Notes: generated by a model not told the origin, from the sequence alone. 36,078 bases of DNA from Clostridia bacterium (GCA_030445865.1 JASUSV010000014.1:1-36078), one strand, 5' to 3'. Positions 1 to 9,494 are shown, counted from the first letter of the stretch. Numbers and translations: made by a program.

Positions 1-1161
1 TGGGTTTATGCCGCCGTTTGTTCTGGGTTTCGCGGCTATTTTCAGGGCATGCAATTTATGAGGGCCATAGCCGTGGCCCAGGTAAGCGAGCAGGTTGTGC
101 GCGTTATCAGCGGACTGCCCCTGGCCGTCTTTCTTTTGCCCCGGGGAATCGAATATGCCGCTGCGGGTTTGGCCGGCGGCATGGTTTTAGGTGAAATTGT
201 CGGCCTCCTTCTGAGTCTGGTTATCTTCTTTTTGGCCAGACCTTACTGGGAGATTGTCGGCGAGAAGGTGTCAAAATGGGAAGATGTTTTACCTGCAGCA
301 AGGCTGGCCTTTCCTGTGGCCCTGGCCCGTGTTGCCGACTGCAGCATGTTTACTTTAGAAGCCCTTATGATACCCCATTTGCTTCAAAACGCAGGTTTAA
401 ACGCGCGGGAAGCTACAGCGGCTTACGGTTGCTACTCCGGTATTGCCCTGACATTAGTACAATTACCCACAATTATTACCATTGCCGTAGCTACTACCAT
501 GGTTCCCGTAATAGCTGAAGCTATGGCCGTTAATAATCTCCGCCTGGTCCACCATCGTTGTTCCCAGGCCTTAAAATTGACCGTGATCAGCAGCCTACCC
601 TTTGCCGTTAGTTTTTACCTTTTTGCCACCGAACTTTCAGATTTAATCTTTACCGTTCCGGAAGCGGGCATACCTTTGCGCGTGTTGTCCTGGGGGTGTG
701 TCTTTCTTTACCTCCAACATTCTACTTCCGGTATTTTAAATGGCCTGGGGGCCATGAAAGTGACGCTTAAGACTACCCTAATAAGCGGGGGCCTGATAAT
801 TTTAGCCATTTATTTTCTGGTGCCCCTAAACGGCATAGCCGGGGCAGCCATAGCCTTAAATCTGGGCTCAATAGCGGCAGCCCTACTGAATATGCACTAT
901 ATCAACTCTCTTACAAAGTACAGGTTAGATATGATCCCGATTGTCATCTGGCCCTTGCTGGCTGCTATAGTTATGGCCGGCGCCGCCTACTATCTATGGA
1001 CATTATTGATTTCTCTACCTTTATTATGGCGCCTTTCTGTTTCGCTTTTTCTGGGGGGAGTTGTATATTTCAGTATTTTGCTGGCTGCAGGTATTGTTCA
1101 ATGGTCTTACTTTGCGGTTTTTTCTTGGCTGAGATTTAAACCCGATAAATGGTGTTGTTGA
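1..1161 (+). CDS. SpoVB-like polysaccharide/lipid flippase (MATE/MurJ superfamily), 5' truncated by window edge
   Basis: The frame is open from base 1, so the gene starts before the window; the ATG at 49 is internal. The first residues read FRGYFQGMQ, followed by AVAQVSEQVVRV, the typical SpoVB-family signature. The 386 visible residues contain many hydrophobic helices, as expected for a multi-pass transporter of the MOP superfamily. Family knowledge: SpoVB-type proteins are lipid-linked precursor flippases, several of them needed for spore cortex synthesis. The last 55 bp overlap the 3' end of surE on the other strand. Whether this copy is sporulation-specific or a general exopolysaccharide flippase cannot be told from the sequence alone. 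Confidence 0.85.
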   Translation, partial: WVYAAVCSGFRGYFQGMQFMRAIAVAQVSEQVVRVISGLPLAVFLLPRGIEYAAAGLAGGMVLGEIVGLLLSLVIFFLARPYWEIVGEKVSKWEDVLPAARLAFPVALARVADCSMFTLEALMIPHLLQNAGLNAREATAAYGCYSGIALTLVQLPTIITIAVATTMVPVIAEAMAVNNLRLVHHRCSQALKLTVISSLPFAVSFYLFATELSDLIFTVPEAGIPLRVLSWGCVFLYLQHSTSGILNGLGAMKVTLKTTLISGGLIILAIYFLVPLNGIAGAAIALNLGSIAAALLNMHYINSLTKYRLDMIPIVIWPLLAAIVMAGAAYYLWTLLISLPLLWRLSVSLFLGGVVYFSILLAAGIVQWSYFAVFSWLRFKPDKWCC

Positions 1162-1898
1162 AGTTCCGACAAAAATTGAAAGTTCGTCAGATCCAGTTGC
1201 AGAGGCGTTATGGAAATCATCTCCCGCGCCACGGCGCCGATGTCGGTATCCGGCGCCTGGTCGAGATCTTCCACTTGGCCTCCTAACCAATAGTAGGCCC
1301 GCCCCCGGGGGTCTAGGCGGCGATCAATGGCATTGATATAACGCCGCCGACCCAGACGGGTAAAGGCTACCCTGGGGGAATTTTTCAGCGCGGCTGCCGG
1401 GATATTGATATTTAAAAAGGTATCTACAGGAAAGCTAATGGAGGTTAGCTGTAGGCAGATAGCGGCAGTGATCCTGGCGGCGGCCGGAAAATCTTCGGGG
1501 TCTTCGCTTATAAGCGAAACGGCCAGGGAAGGGATACCGCCAATGCACCCTTCAATGGCCCCGGAAACAGTTCCGGAGTAGAGAACGTCGGTGCCTAGAT
1601 TTTCACCCCGGTTTATACCGGAGATGACGAACTCAGGTCGCTTTTCCAGCAGGGCTTCAAGGGCTAATTTCACACAGTCGGCCGGCGTGCCGTTTACTGC
1701 CACACAGAGGTCTACCGGCTCTTCCCACCTGACTTCCGTTACCCGCAACGGCTTATGCATAGTTATACCGTGGCCTATAGCGCTACGTTCCCTCTCCGGC
1801 GCTACTATGGCCACTTCCCCCACCCGTTTTAAGGCGTAGGCCAGGGCTTTAAGCCCTGGAGCCTGAATTCCGTCGTCGTTGGTTAAAAGAAAAAACAA
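1107..1898 (-). CDS. surE: 5'/3'-nucleotidase SurE
   Basis: A 263-aa SurE-family phosphatase that removes phosphate from nucleoside monophosphates in the cytoplasm. The N-terminal TNDDG (metal-binding D8, D9), the RERSAIGHGIT segment (S39) and SGINRGENLGTDVLYSGTV (N96) are the family's metal and active-site motifs. The start is TTG at 1898, preceded by AGGAG at suitable spacing; that Shine-Dalgarno overlaps the TAG stop of folE, so translation is probably coupled. Length is normal. Its 3' end runs 55 bp into the convergent SpoVB-like gene, so the two transcripts are antisense there. Confidence 0.95.
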   Translation of the reverse strand: MFFLLTNDDGIQAPGLKALAYALKRVGEVAIVAPERERSAIGHGITMHKPLRVTEVRWEEPVDLCVAVNGTPADCVKLALEALLEKRPEFVISGINRGENLGTDVLYSGTVSGAIEGCIGGIPSLAVSLISEDPEDFPAAARITAAICLQLTSISFPVDTFLNINIPAAALKNSPRVAFTRLGRRRYINAIDRRLDPRGRAYYWLGGQVEDLDQAPDTDIGAVAREMISITPLQLDLTNFQFLSELQQHHLSGLNLSQEKTAK

Positions 1899-1910
1899 AC
1901 CCTTACACTC

Positions 1911-2474
1911 CTAAACCTTAGCTTGAATAAGAGCAATGGCTTCGGCGCGCGTGGCTTGGTTAGTTTGGAAAAGCCCGCGGACGGCCGAAGTTATAGTCAT
2001 AGATCCCGGCTTTTTTACTCCCCGCATGGTCATACACATGTGCTCTGCTTCTATGACTACCAGAACGCCATGAGGGTTGAGGGCCTCCATAATAGAATCC
2101 GCGATCTGCGTGGTGAGGCGTTCCTGTAACTGGGGCCTTTTGGCAAACCCTTCCACTACTCTGGCCAGCTTAGAAAGGCCTGTAATGCGCCCACGGCGCG
2201 GGATATAGGCGACATGGGCCTTGCCGTAAAAGGGCAAAAGATGATGTTCGCACATAGAATAAAGTGGGATGTCCTTGACCAGGACCATTTCCTCGTGCTG
2301 TTCGGTGAACAAAACTTCCAGGTGATTTCGCGGGTCTTCATTCAGTCCGCAGAATATTTCCTGATACATGCGGGCCACGCGTTCGGGAGTATGACGCAAT
2401 CCTTCTCGATCCGGATCTTCGCCTATACCTTCGAGGATTAATCTTACCCCTGCTTCGATTTTAGCTGCGTCCAA
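1911..2474 (-). CDS. folE: GTP cyclohydrolase I
   Basis: A 187-aa type I GTP cyclohydrolase that converts GTP to dihydroneopterin triphosphate, the first step of folate synthesis. The zinc site is visible: C75 and H78 in [17 protein letters not shown], and C147 in [26 protein letters not shown] is the usual family block. The start is TTG at 2474 behind GGAGGG with about 8 bases of spacing. The gene lies 36 bp or more after the TPR gene and is tightly linked to surE. Tetrahydrofolate demand would be high in an acetogen (Wood-Ljungdahl methyl branch), but that link is inference. Confidence 0.96.
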   Translation of the reverse strand: MDAAKIEAGVRLILEGIGEDPDREGLRHTPERVARMYQEIFCGLNEDPRNHLEVLFTEQHEEMVLVKDIPLYSMCEHHLLPFYGKAHVAYIPRRGRITGLSKLARVVEGFAKRPQLQERLTTQIADSIMEALNPHGVLVVIEAEHMCMTMRGVKKPGSMTITSAVRGLFQTNQATRAEAIALIQAKV

Positions 2475-2510
2475 AAAAGTCCCTCCTAAAATGTTGCGCC
2501 CGCCGGATTT

Positions 2511-3365
2511 TTAGGTCAGGCCAAGCGCTTTATTGTAGCACCGGGCGGCTGCTTCATTCTCACCTAGGCCTTCCCAAGCCAGACCCTGAATTTGCCAGGC
2601 CTGCCTTTCCTGGGGATCTAGATCCACTATCTTTTTGGTTACTTCAATGGCCTGGCGATATGCCTTCAGGCGTACAAGGCAAGCTGCAAGGCCTTTTAAT
2701 GCCGGCAACGCCCCGGGTTCTTGTTCCAGCGCTTTATGGTAAAATTTCAAAGATATGCCGGGCTTGTCCAACATTTCCAAAAAGCCGGCTATATTATAGA
2801 ATAAAGTAACATCTTTTGAATAACTTTTTAAGGCTCGCTCATAGCAAATTATGGCTTCTAAGAATCTTTTTTGCTGGATTAAGGCAGCCGCTAGGTTGCC
2901 TAAAATATCCGCTGCGTCCGGAGTTAGGTTTAATGCCTTAAGGTAATAATGGCAGGCTTCCGCCGGTTTGCCGTTATAAACGAGGCAGACTCCTATATTA
3001 TTTAAAAGATCGGCGTCTTCCGGGCTGTATTTTAGGGCTTTAAGAAAATATTTTTCAGCTTCTTTCCATAAGCCTAGGCGCTGGTAGCATAGCCCAAGGT
3101 TATTTAGAATTTGCGGATCTTGGGGGGCTATTCTTAAGGCCCGCCGATAACAGGACAGGGCTTTCTCGTTCTGGCCCAGGCTTTGATAGCAGTAGGCAAG
3201 GTTATTCCAAGCTCCGGCATCATAAATTCGCTTTTTTAAGTAGCGTTCGTACTTCGCTACGGCCTCGGCAAAAACCCCCTTTTCTAAAAGGCGGGTTGCC
3301 TCCTCTCTTTCGATAACAGCTTTTTTTAACCCGGTAGTTATAAATTTATGGGCAGGAGTGGACAT
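2511..3365 (-). CDS. Tetratricopeptide repeat protein
   Basis: A 284-aa protein made almost entirely of about seven 34-residue TPR units, with the typical W/L/G/Y/A/P pattern (for example AWNNLAYCYQSLGQNEKALS and ILNNLGLCYQRLGLWKEAEK). No signal peptide or catalytic domain is visible, so it is probably a cytoplasmic scaffold whose partner is unknown. I chose the ATG at 3365, which has GGAGGAG 8 bases upstream, over an ATG 48 bases further out at 3413 with no ribosome-binding site. It lies just upstream of folE on the same strand and may share its transcript. Confidence 0.85.
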   Translation of the reverse strand: MSTPAHKFITTGLKKAVIEREEATRLLEKGVFAEAVAKYERYLKKRIYDAGAWNNLAYCYQSLGQNEKALSCYRRALRIAPQDPQILNNLGLCYQRLGLWKEAEKYFLKALKYSPEDADLLNNIGVCLVYNGKPAEACHYYLKALNLTPDAADILGNLAAALIQQKRFLEAIICYERALKSYSKDVTLFYNIAGFLEMLDKPGISLKFYHKALEQEPGALPALKGLAACLVRLKAYRQAIEVTKKIVDLDPQERQAWQIQGLAWEGLGENEAAARCYNKALGLT

Positions 3366-3478
3366 GGGTATCGCTCCTCCATGTATTATGTTCCTGCCCA
3401 TATTTTTCGCCAACCTATTTTCCAGATCCTGCCTATTCTGTTAGAATTCTTCCGACAAAGCTTATCATAGAGTGACAA

Positions 3479-3913
3479 CTACTTACTGCACTTTTGACAA
3501 TAACCGTAAAATTTTACCTCATGGTCAATGATGGTAAAATTATTTTTCTTAGCTATGGCCTGCTCCAGAGATTCTAAAAAATCGTGGTCGAACTCCTCGA
3601 CCCGCCCGCATTTGAGGCAAATGAGATGATGGTGATGATGTTCACCTCGTTGGCCTATTTCATAACGGGTTTTGCCGTCGCCGAAATTTAGCTTCTGTAG
3701 GATTTCGAGCTCGGCCAACAAGTCCAGGGTACGATATACCGTCGCCAGGCCGATGTTCGGATCTCGTTCTTTTACTATATTATAAACTTCTTCGGCGCTC
3801 AAGTGCTCGGTGGCATTATCTATAAAAGCTTTCAATATAATCTGGCGTTGAGGCGTAATTTTATACTCCAGTTCGTGCAGGCGCTGGTAGATGTTGTCGA
3901 GGTTATACTCCAT
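3479..3913 (-). CDS. fur: Fur-family metal-responsive repressor, probably ferric uptake regulator
   Basis: A 144-aa Fur-family regulator. The winged-helix N-terminus contains ITPQRQIIL and the recognition helix NIGLATVYRTLDLL. The metal-binding half has HHHHH at 92-96 and two CxxC pairs (C99/C102 and C139/C142) for the structural zinc. The FxIxDHEVKFYGYC ending is more like Fur than PerR, but residues alone do not settle it. The start ATG at 3913 has AGGTGA six bases upstream. Two Fur-box-like palindromes precede feoA in this same window (30094-30153), so this gene is a plausible regulator of that operon. Confidence 0.9.
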   Translation of the reverse strand: MEYNLDNIYQRLHELEYKITPQRQIILKAFIDNATEHLSAEEVYNIVKERDPNIGLATVYRTLDLLAELEILQKLNFGDGKTRYEIGQRGEHHHHHLICLKCGRVEEFDHDFLESLEQAIAKKNNFTIIDHEVKFYGYCQKCSK

Positions 3914-4094
3914 AAGAGGTCACCTGTTTACTTAAAATTGTGGACTAGCTTATTTAATATATTAACAATTTTTCCTTGGTCAGGGCAACCCCGGCAAAGC
4001 GAAAAATATCGTATAATAATTTTACCAGGTCATTTTTATGGCTGAACCGGCATAAATTTTAGAGAGGTTAAAATAAGAGGTGGAGGTGAGTTTT

Positions 4095-4439
4095 TTGCTG
4101 CGGGCTACACTTTATGGTTTGCTCTATGCCTTAATAGCGGCCTTGCTTCTAGCGGTAGTAATCGGCATCCTGCTTCATGCCACCCCCCTTTCGGAAGCCC
4201 TCTTACCAGTTTTGGCCGGGCTGGCGGTGGCCCTGGCGGTATTTAGCGGTAGTATAAAAGCTGCCCGCATGGCGGGAGCTCGCGGCCTGCTGTACGGACT
4301 GGCTGTGGGATTGCTCTTTTTTATATTTACAATTAGTTGGACAAGCGCTCCTTTCATGACCGTCGCTGCAGGAAAAAAGTTGGGGATTTGCCTTCTGGCC
4401 GGAGCTATGGGGGGCATTGCCGGCATTGCCAGCCAATAA
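4095..4439 (+). CDS. TIGR04086-like small membrane protein
   Basis: A protein of about 114 aa with four predicted membrane segments, glycine/alanine-rich, resembling the TIGR04086 family of small Firmicute membrane proteins. Function is unknown. I prefer TTG at 4095 as the start because the strong Shine-Dalgarno GGAGGTGA at 4082-4089 sits five bases before it. The GTG at 4080, in the same frame, would place the ribosome-binding site inside the coding region. A TATAAT at 4012-4017 is a possible -10 box, but no convincing -35 was found. Its stop lies one base from the end of the convergent gene at 4441. Confidence 0.7.
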   Translation: MLRATLYGLLYALIAALLLAVVIGILLHATPLSEALLPVLAGLAVALAVFSGSIKAARMAGARGLLYGLAVGLLFFIFTISWTSAPFMTVAAGKKLGICLLAGAMGGIAGIASQ

Positions 4440-4440
4440 A

Positions 4441-5238
4441 TTATTTGGCGGCTTCCCAGTGTCCGCTGATTTTTGCCACCAGCCATTTATCTTTTTCTTT
4501 CTGTAACTCCACAATAACCGGCGTTTCTTTTTCTGCCGCGCTCAGGGGCCTCCACAGAACGTCGCCTTTCACCCAAGCTCGGTTGCCACTTTGGGCAAAG
4601 TCATAGATATAAAATACGACGTAGACGCCAGATTTGCTCTCCTGGCGTTCTTTTTGTAAGGCCCTTATTACGCCGCCTGCTTCCAGGCGGCGCCAGTAAG
4701 CCTCGAGGGTCAAGGATTGAAGGCGCTTCCAATCGGCATCTTCAATAGCTTGATAAAAATCGTCTGCCGCTTCTATCGGGGTATTATGTTGAATTTCTTT
4801 GATTTTCCACTTACCCCCTAGGCGCTGTAAAAAAATGGTGTGGGTCGCAGAGATTACTCCCCGGCGGGGCGACTGCCACTGCGCCTGGCCTCGGGCCCAG
4901 GCAGTGCCTGCCGCTTCATCGAGGTTCTGTTCAGATACCAGGAAGAGAACAAAGCGCAGGCCCGGATCTACCCTTTTTCTCCGCTGCCAGCGCTCCAGGA
5001 ATCTGTCGCGTTTTAAGAATTCCCAGAGAGCAGGAGTGGTGATCTCCTTAACTTTTTCCGGGTCATTTTGCTCTACGGCTTTATAGAAGCTGTAAATAAC
5101 ATCAAAGGGCGTCGGCGGCACCTGTAGCGCTTGGGCCTGCACGGGTTCGACTTTTCTTGCTGCAAGCCCATGGTTTATTCCTGCCATCACTATAGCGCCG
5201 AGTAAAAAACCCAAGAATATGTACCTGGCTTTATTCAT
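4441..5238 (-). CDS. Signal-anchored extracytoplasmic protein with two tandem NTF2-like/DUF4878-like domains
   Basis: A 265-aa protein starting with a basic N-terminus and one hydrophobic segment (about residues 4-22), so it is probably exported or membrane-anchored. The rest appears to be an internal duplication. Both halves begin TPfDviYsFYkAvE or TPIEAADDFYQAIE, continue through a W/L-rich helix, and end in a beta-rich part closing with GGKWKIKEIQ or KDKWLVAKIS. This layout fits small cone-shaped NTF2-like folds, by pattern and not by search. The ATG at 5238 is preferred to the TTG at 5253 because the latter's first codons are the G-run that acts as the ribosome-binding site. Function unknown. 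Confidence 0.6.
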   Translation of the reverse strand: MNKARYIFLGFLLGAIVMAGINHGLAARKVEPVQAQALQVPPTPFDVIYSFYKAVEQNDPEKVKEITTPALWEFLKRDRFLERWQRRKRVDPGLRFVLFLVSEQNLDEAAGTAWARGQAQWQSPRRGVISATHTIFLQRLGGKWKIKEIQHNTPIEAADDFYQAIEDADWKRLQSLTLEAYWRRLEAGGVIRALQKERQESKSGVYVVFYIYDFAQSGNRAWVKGDVLWRPLSAAEKETPVIVELQKEKDKWLVAKISGHWEAAK

Positions 5239-5244
5239 TTCTTT

Positions 5245-5268
5245 GCCCCCCAATAAATTTTAGGGGGG
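5245..5268 (-). promoter_or_regulatory. G/C hairpin covering the ribosome-binding site of the 5238 gene
   Basis: On the minus strand CCCCCC (5268-5263) and GGGGGG (5251-5246) can form a six-pair stem around an A/T-rich 11-base loop. The G-run is the only Shine-Dalgarno-like sequence before the ATG at 5238, so the stem would hide it. Regulation of translation is inferred. Confidence 0.4.
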
Positions 5269-5286
5269 ACCTTTGGACTTTATGCC

Positions 5287-5310
5287 AAAAAAAGAGAGGT
5301 TTTCCCTCTC
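5287..5310 (-). terminator. Intrinsic terminator after the dinG transcript
   Basis: On the minus strand GAGAGG (5310-5305), a five-base loop and CCTCTC (5299-5294) are followed by seven T residues (5293-5287). It lies between dinG and the next minus-strand gene and separates their transcripts. The surrounding 5311-5474 holds no gene I can support. Confidence 0.75.
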
Positions 5311-5474
5311 ATTGATGAAGTATTCTTCTCAGCAACCTTTTGAGAAAAGAAGGCAAAGGAATAAAATAGACGCGCATGGGTTTTCACCTCGCTTAAATCA
5401 TGGCCCGCTCGGTATTATATTATTAGCTCCCCGGGGAAGATGTGCATACAGAAAAGTTGCACGTCGAATATAAA

Positions 5475-8231
5475 TTAAGGCTCCCTCCAGGCATCCAACC
5501 GAGCAATAAGCTCTTCTAACTGGCCGACATAAAAGTTTTGTATGGGAAGAGAGGATAAAAAATATTTCCCGTAACGCCGGGATATAAGGCGCTTATCCAG
5601 GATAATTATCGCTCCCTTATCGGTGGCGCGGCGAATAAGGCGCCCGAAACCCTGGGCTAGGCGGATGCTGGCCTGGGGGAGGCTTAAATTTAGAAAAGGA
5701 TCCTGCCCCCGGCTTGCCAGATATTCCAGGCGGGCGGCAGTTAGCGGATGATTGGGCGCCGGGAAAGGTAAGCGCGGGATGAGGATGCAGCTTAATAAAT
5801 CTCCCGGCAGGTCGACGCCTTCCCAGAAGCTATTGGCCCCCAAAAGGACGGCTTTTTTATGCCGACAAAATTCCGTTAAAAGATGGGAACGGTTGCCGTC
5901 GATGCCTTGAGCCAGAACGGTGTAACCTTTTTCTTCCAGAGGAGCAAGGATTAATCTGTAGGTAGCTTGAAGCAGGCGGTGGGAAGTGAATAAAATTAAA
6001 GTCTGCTTGCCCCACAGGGTAATTATCTCCTGCAAAGCCGGGGCTAAGGCGGCGGCGTAATCGGCATCGCTGAGGTGCCCCGGGTTGGGTAAATCTGTTA
6101 CTACGCCCAGGAAAACCTGTTTATCGTAATTGAAGGGCGAGGGTTTTTTAAGGAAACGAAGCCGTTCCGAAGGCAAATTACCCAGGCCGCTGCGCTCCCG
6201 GAAATAAGCGAATTCCCCGCCCACCGTCAAAGTTGCGGAAGTTAAAATTACCGCTTCTTTCCGGCTGTAGATTAATTCGGCGAGCATCGGACCTGCAAGC
6301 AGAGGCGCAGCCCGGAGGAGCCATTCCCCCTGAGGCCGGGCTTCTACCCAGGTAACCGTCTCTTCGCTTTCGGCGTCTAGGATGCTGCTCAGGTTTTTCC
6401 TAGACTCGCGGGCTTGCTGGACGATGCCCTCCAGTTCATGGGATAAAGGAAGGGCGCCTATCCTTTCCGTGAGGCAGATTAAATCGTTTAATTTATTTTG
6501 CAGCTCATCCAGGTAAAACTCGAGATTTCCGGCTGCCGTTAAAAATTCTTCCCAGATTGCGAATTCTGTAAGAGGCGGGGCCAGACGCCAGGCCGTCTGC
6601 TCCTGGAATATTGGCTGTAAAACAAAATTTAATTTCTGCAGGGTTTCTGCGAGCTGGGCATTAACCTGCAAAACCTTAGCCAGCCCCTGCTTTAATTGCC
6701 GAGCCTCTTCGCCCGCCAGGCGTTGGGCCAATAATTCGATTTGCCGCAGGAGGCTGCTTTGGGCTGTCGCCTGCACCAGCAGGGATAATTCTTTATGTCC
6801 GCAGGATACCCCTAGGTGTTCGGTAGCTACCTCCTCAATATGGTGGGCTTCGTCAATAATCAGATAAGGGTAAGGGGGCAAAAGCTGGTTATGTAATTTG
6901 GCGTCCTCCATGAGGAGGGAGTGATTGAGGATCAATATGTGGGATGCTTCCGCCCGCCGCCGGGAACTCATAAGAAAACATCCATTATGGTACCAGGGGC
7001 ATTTTTCCCCCCGACAAGTTTCGGTATGAGCTGCTAAATAGTGACGCCACTGTTCCTCCTGAGGCAGAAGCTTTATTTCGTCCCAATCTCCGGTTTCAGT
7101 TTCGGTTAACCAAACCAGGAGGCGCATGGCAAAACGCCGGGCTGCTTCCGACTGCACGGCCATGGTGTCCAGCCATTGCCCGTATTTACGTCGGCAGAGA
7201 TAATGGGAGCGGCCTTTAAGGAGGGCTGCCCCAAACTTAAAAGGTAAAACGGCTTGAAGCCGTGGGATGTCCTTCTGCCAGAGCTGTTCCTGTAAGTTTA
7301 TGGTGTGGGTAGCGACGGCGACCCGTTTACCGGTAAATTTGGCCCATATAATCGCCGGTAAGAGGTAAGCCAGCGACTTGCCTATTCCCGTACCGGCTTC
7401 TACGGCCAGGCAAGAACCCTCAGCGAAAGCCCCGGCTACGGCGGTTAAAACCTCGACCTGCTGGGGCCGGTATTCGTAATTGGGATAAAAGGAAGCTATT
7501 AAGCCCCCGGGTTCAAGGAGGGCGGCGATGTTGGCTGGTTCAAAAGATAGAGGCTCTTTCTGTCCATTTTCGGGAAGCGGACTTTCTTCGCTCTTTCCCG
7601 TGGCAACCTCGTCCGGCGCTTCCCAGGGTTTGTCTTTGTTTAGCCTGGCGGCGGCTTGAAGCCAGGAAGCCAGGGCATTATCCTGGCCTAAATTAAGGGT
7701 ATTTAGCTGCATCAAAAGAGGCCAGGGTAAGCCCAGCGTTCTCTGCCAGAGGGCGAGGAGCAGTTCTACCGTCACTTGGGCGTCGGCCAAAGCCCGGTGA
7801 CGGCGGCGGGGGGTTAAAGATAGCTCCGTACTTAAGGACTCGAGGCTGTAGCTGGTTAGACGGGGCCACAGAATGCGGGCGAGCTCCAGCGTATCCAAAA
7901 CAGGGTTGGGTAGCGACCGGCCGAAAGCCCTGTTTAAGAAAGCAATATCAAAATTAGCGTTATGGCTGACCAGGGTGTACGTAGATATAAAGCCCAGGAA
8001 ATCGTCCAGGACCTTTTTAAGGGGAGGGGCGGTTTTTAACATTTCCGGTTCGATGCCTGTCAGGCGGGTGATGGCCGGCGGTAGGGCTTGTTCCAGGTGC
8101 ACCAGCGATGACATTTCTTCGACGACGCGGCCATCTTTAATTTTAATGGCCCCGATCTCGATAATGTGGTCTTTTTCGGGGTCGAGTCCGGTAGTTTCCA
8201 GATCGAAGACGACGTAAGTAGCCGGGAGCAT
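5475..8231 (-). CDS. dinG: DinG-family 5'-3' DNA helicase with N-terminal DEDDh exonuclease domain
   Basis: A 918-aa fusion. Residues 1-165 are a DnaQ-like exonuclease: D10 and E12 in FDLETTG, SHNANFDIAFL near 89-99, and HRALADAQ with H145 and D150. After a linker, residues from about 240 form an XPD/DinG superfamily 2 helicase with Walker A EAGTGIGKS (278-286), DEAH at 460-463, and four cysteines placed as in iron-sulfur helicases (C346, C406, C411, C418). The C-terminal motifs GANSFWEGVDLPG and QGFGRLIRR are intact. This exonuclease-helicase layout is normal for Firmicutes. ATG at 8231 has AGGAGG upstream that overlaps the ahcY stop region, so the genes are probably coupled. Role: DNA repair and replication restart. 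Confidence 0.93.
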   Translation of the reverse strand: MLPATYVVFDLETTGLDPEKDHIIEIGAIKIKDGRVVEEMSSLVHLEQALPPAITRLTGIEPEMLKTAPPLKKVLDDFLGFISTYTLVSHNANFDIAFLNRAFGRSLPNPVLDTLELARILWPRLTSYSLESLSTELSLTPRRRHRALADAQVTVELLLALWQRTLGLPWPLLMQLNTLNLGQDNALASWLQAAARLNKDKPWEAPDEVATGKSEESPLPENGQKEPLSFEPANIAALLEPGGLIASFYPNYEYRPQQVEVLTAVAGAFAEGSCLAVEAGTGIGKSLAYLLPAIIWAKFTGKRVAVATHTINLQEQLWQKDIPRLQAVLPFKFGAALLKGRSHYLCRRKYGQWLDTMAVQSEAARRFAMRLLVWLTETETGDWDEIKLLPQEEQWRHYLAAHTETCRGEKCPWYHNGCFLMSSRRRAEASHILILNHSLLMEDAKLHNQLLPPYPYLIIDEAHHIEEVATEHLGVSCGHKELSLLVQATAQSSLLRQIELLAQRLAGEEARQLKQGLAKVLQVNAQLAETLQKLNFVLQPIFQEQTAWRLAPPLTEFAIWEEFLTAAGNLEFYLDELQNKLNDLICLTERIGALPLSHELEGIVQQARESRKNLSSILDAESEETVTWVEARPQGEWLLRAAPLLAGPMLAELIYSRKEAVILTSATLTVGGEFAYFRERSGLGNLPSERLRFLKKPSPFNYDKQVFLGVVTDLPNPGHLSDADYAAALAPALQEIITLWGKQTLILFTSHRLLQATYRLILAPLEEKGYTVLAQGIDGNRSHLLTEFCRHKKAVLLGANSFWEGVDLPGDLLSCILIPRLPFPAPNHPLTAARLEYLASRGQDPFLNLSLPQASIRLAQGFGRLIRRATDKGAIIILDKRLISRRYGKYFLSSLPIQNFYVGQLEELIARLDAWREP

Positions 8232-8243
8232 ACCTCCCCTCCT

Positions 8244-9494
8244 TTACTGCCAGGTATGTAAGTAAGCCTCCTGCTCCGGGGTAAGCGCATCAATTTGTAC
8301 CTTTAAGGCTTCCAGGCGCCGCCGCGCGACGGCGATATCAATATCCGCGGGCACGGGATAAAGCCCGGGTTTAAGTTCGCGACCGCGCTGTGCCAGGTAG
8401 GCCAGGGTAAGCGCCTGCAGGGCAAAGCTTAGATCCATGATTTCCGTCGGGTGGCCGTCGCCGTTAGCTAGGTTGACCAACCGTCCTTCACCCAAAAGAT
8501 AGAGGCGGCGGCCGTCGGCAAGGCGGTATTCCTGCACTCCCGCCCGCACCTCTTGTATGCTTACAGCGATCTTTTCCAGGTCGGGCTTGGAAATTTCCAC
8601 GTCGAAATGGCCGGCATTAGCCAGGATGGCCCCATCGCGCATGCGCTCCAGGTGCTCGCGGCGGATTACATTGGTATTGCCCGTAACCGTAATGAAGAAA
8701 TCGCCCAAAGGAGCAGCTTCAATTAGGGGCATAACCGCCTGGCCATCCATTAGGGCTTCGTTTGCCCGGATGGGGTCTACTTCGCAGACAATAACCCTTG
8801 CTCCCAGGCCGCGCGCTCTTAACGCTACTCCCCTGCCGCACCATCCATACCCGATTACCACGGCTGTTTTGCCCGCTACGATTAAGTTGGTTGAGCGCAT
8901 AATCCCGTCCCAGACGGATTGACCGGTGCCGTAACGGTTATCGAAGAGAAATTTACAGCGGGCGTCGTTTACGGCAACCATGGGGAATTTTAAGATCCCC
9001 TCGCGTTCCATTACCCTAAGCCGCGCGACCCCGGTAGTCGTTTCTTCCGAACCGCCGATTACCTGAGGTAGCAGGTCGGCCCTCTCTTTGTGCAGTAGGG
9101 CGACCAGGTCGGCGCCGTCGTCTACCACTAGGTGCGGGCCCTGGGCGACGGCCAGGCGGAGGTGCTGGAAATATTCTTCCGGCGTGGCCCCGCGCCAGGC
9201 GAAAGCGCGTATACCCTTTTGAACAAGGGCGGCGACTACGTCGTCCTGAGTAGAAAGAGGATTGCTGGCCGTCACGGTGACTTCGGCGCCGCCGGCCTGA
9301 ACTGTTTCGGCCAGAAAAGCGGTTTTGGCTTCCAGGTGCAGGCACATAGTTATTCTTTTGCCTGCCAAGGGCTTTTGCCGGGAAAAATCCTGAAAAATGC
9401 CTTTAAGTACCGGCATATGTTCGCGCGCCCAGGCTATCTTTTTTTCGCCTTGAGGGGCGAGTTCCGGGCAGCGGATTTTGGAGGCCTCGTTCAT
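8244..9494 (-). CDS. ahcY: Adenosylhomocysteinase (S-adenosylhomocysteine hydrolase)
   Basis: A 416-aa enzyme splitting S-adenosylhomocysteine into adenosine and homocysteine with bound NAD. The substrate domain shows [12 protein letters not shown], the [14 protein letters not shown] block, and [18 protein letters not shown], which carries the catalytic Lys/Asp region. The NAD Rossmann motif is [10 protein letters not shown], followed by an acidic CEVDP strand end. At about 416 aa it matches the shorter form common in archaea and thermophilic bacteria rather than the roughly 470-aa type with an insertion. ATG at 9494 has AGGAG upstream. It sits between thiL and dinG on one strand with short gaps, so it is probably part of one operon. 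It recycles methyl-donor product and supplies homocysteine. Confidence 0.94.
   Translation of the reverse strand: MNEASKIRCPELAPQGEKKIAWAREHMPVLKGIFQDFSRQKPLAGKRITMCLHLEAKTAFLAETVQAGGAEVTVTASNPLSTQDDVVAALVQKGIRAFAWRGATPEEYFQHLRLAVAQGPHLVVDDGADLVALLHKERADLLPQVIGGSEETTTGVARLRVMEREGILKFPMVAVNDARCKFLFDNRYGTGQSVWDGIMRSTNLIVAGKTAVVIGYGWCGRGVALRARGLGARVIVCEVDPIRANEALMDGQAVMPLIEAAPLGDFFITVTGNTNVIRREHLERMRDGAILANAGHFDVEISKPDLEKIAVSIQEVRAGVQEYRLADGRRLYLLGEGRLVNLANGDGHPTEIMDLSFALQALTLAYLAQRGRELKPGLYPVPADIDIAVARRRLEALKVQIDALTPEQEAYLHTWQ

Noticed and set aside
5273-5473. 66-codon plus-strand open frame
   Set aside because: It begins in a terminator region, has no good Shine-Dalgarno and its product has no recognisable pattern; the stretch is better read as intergenic.
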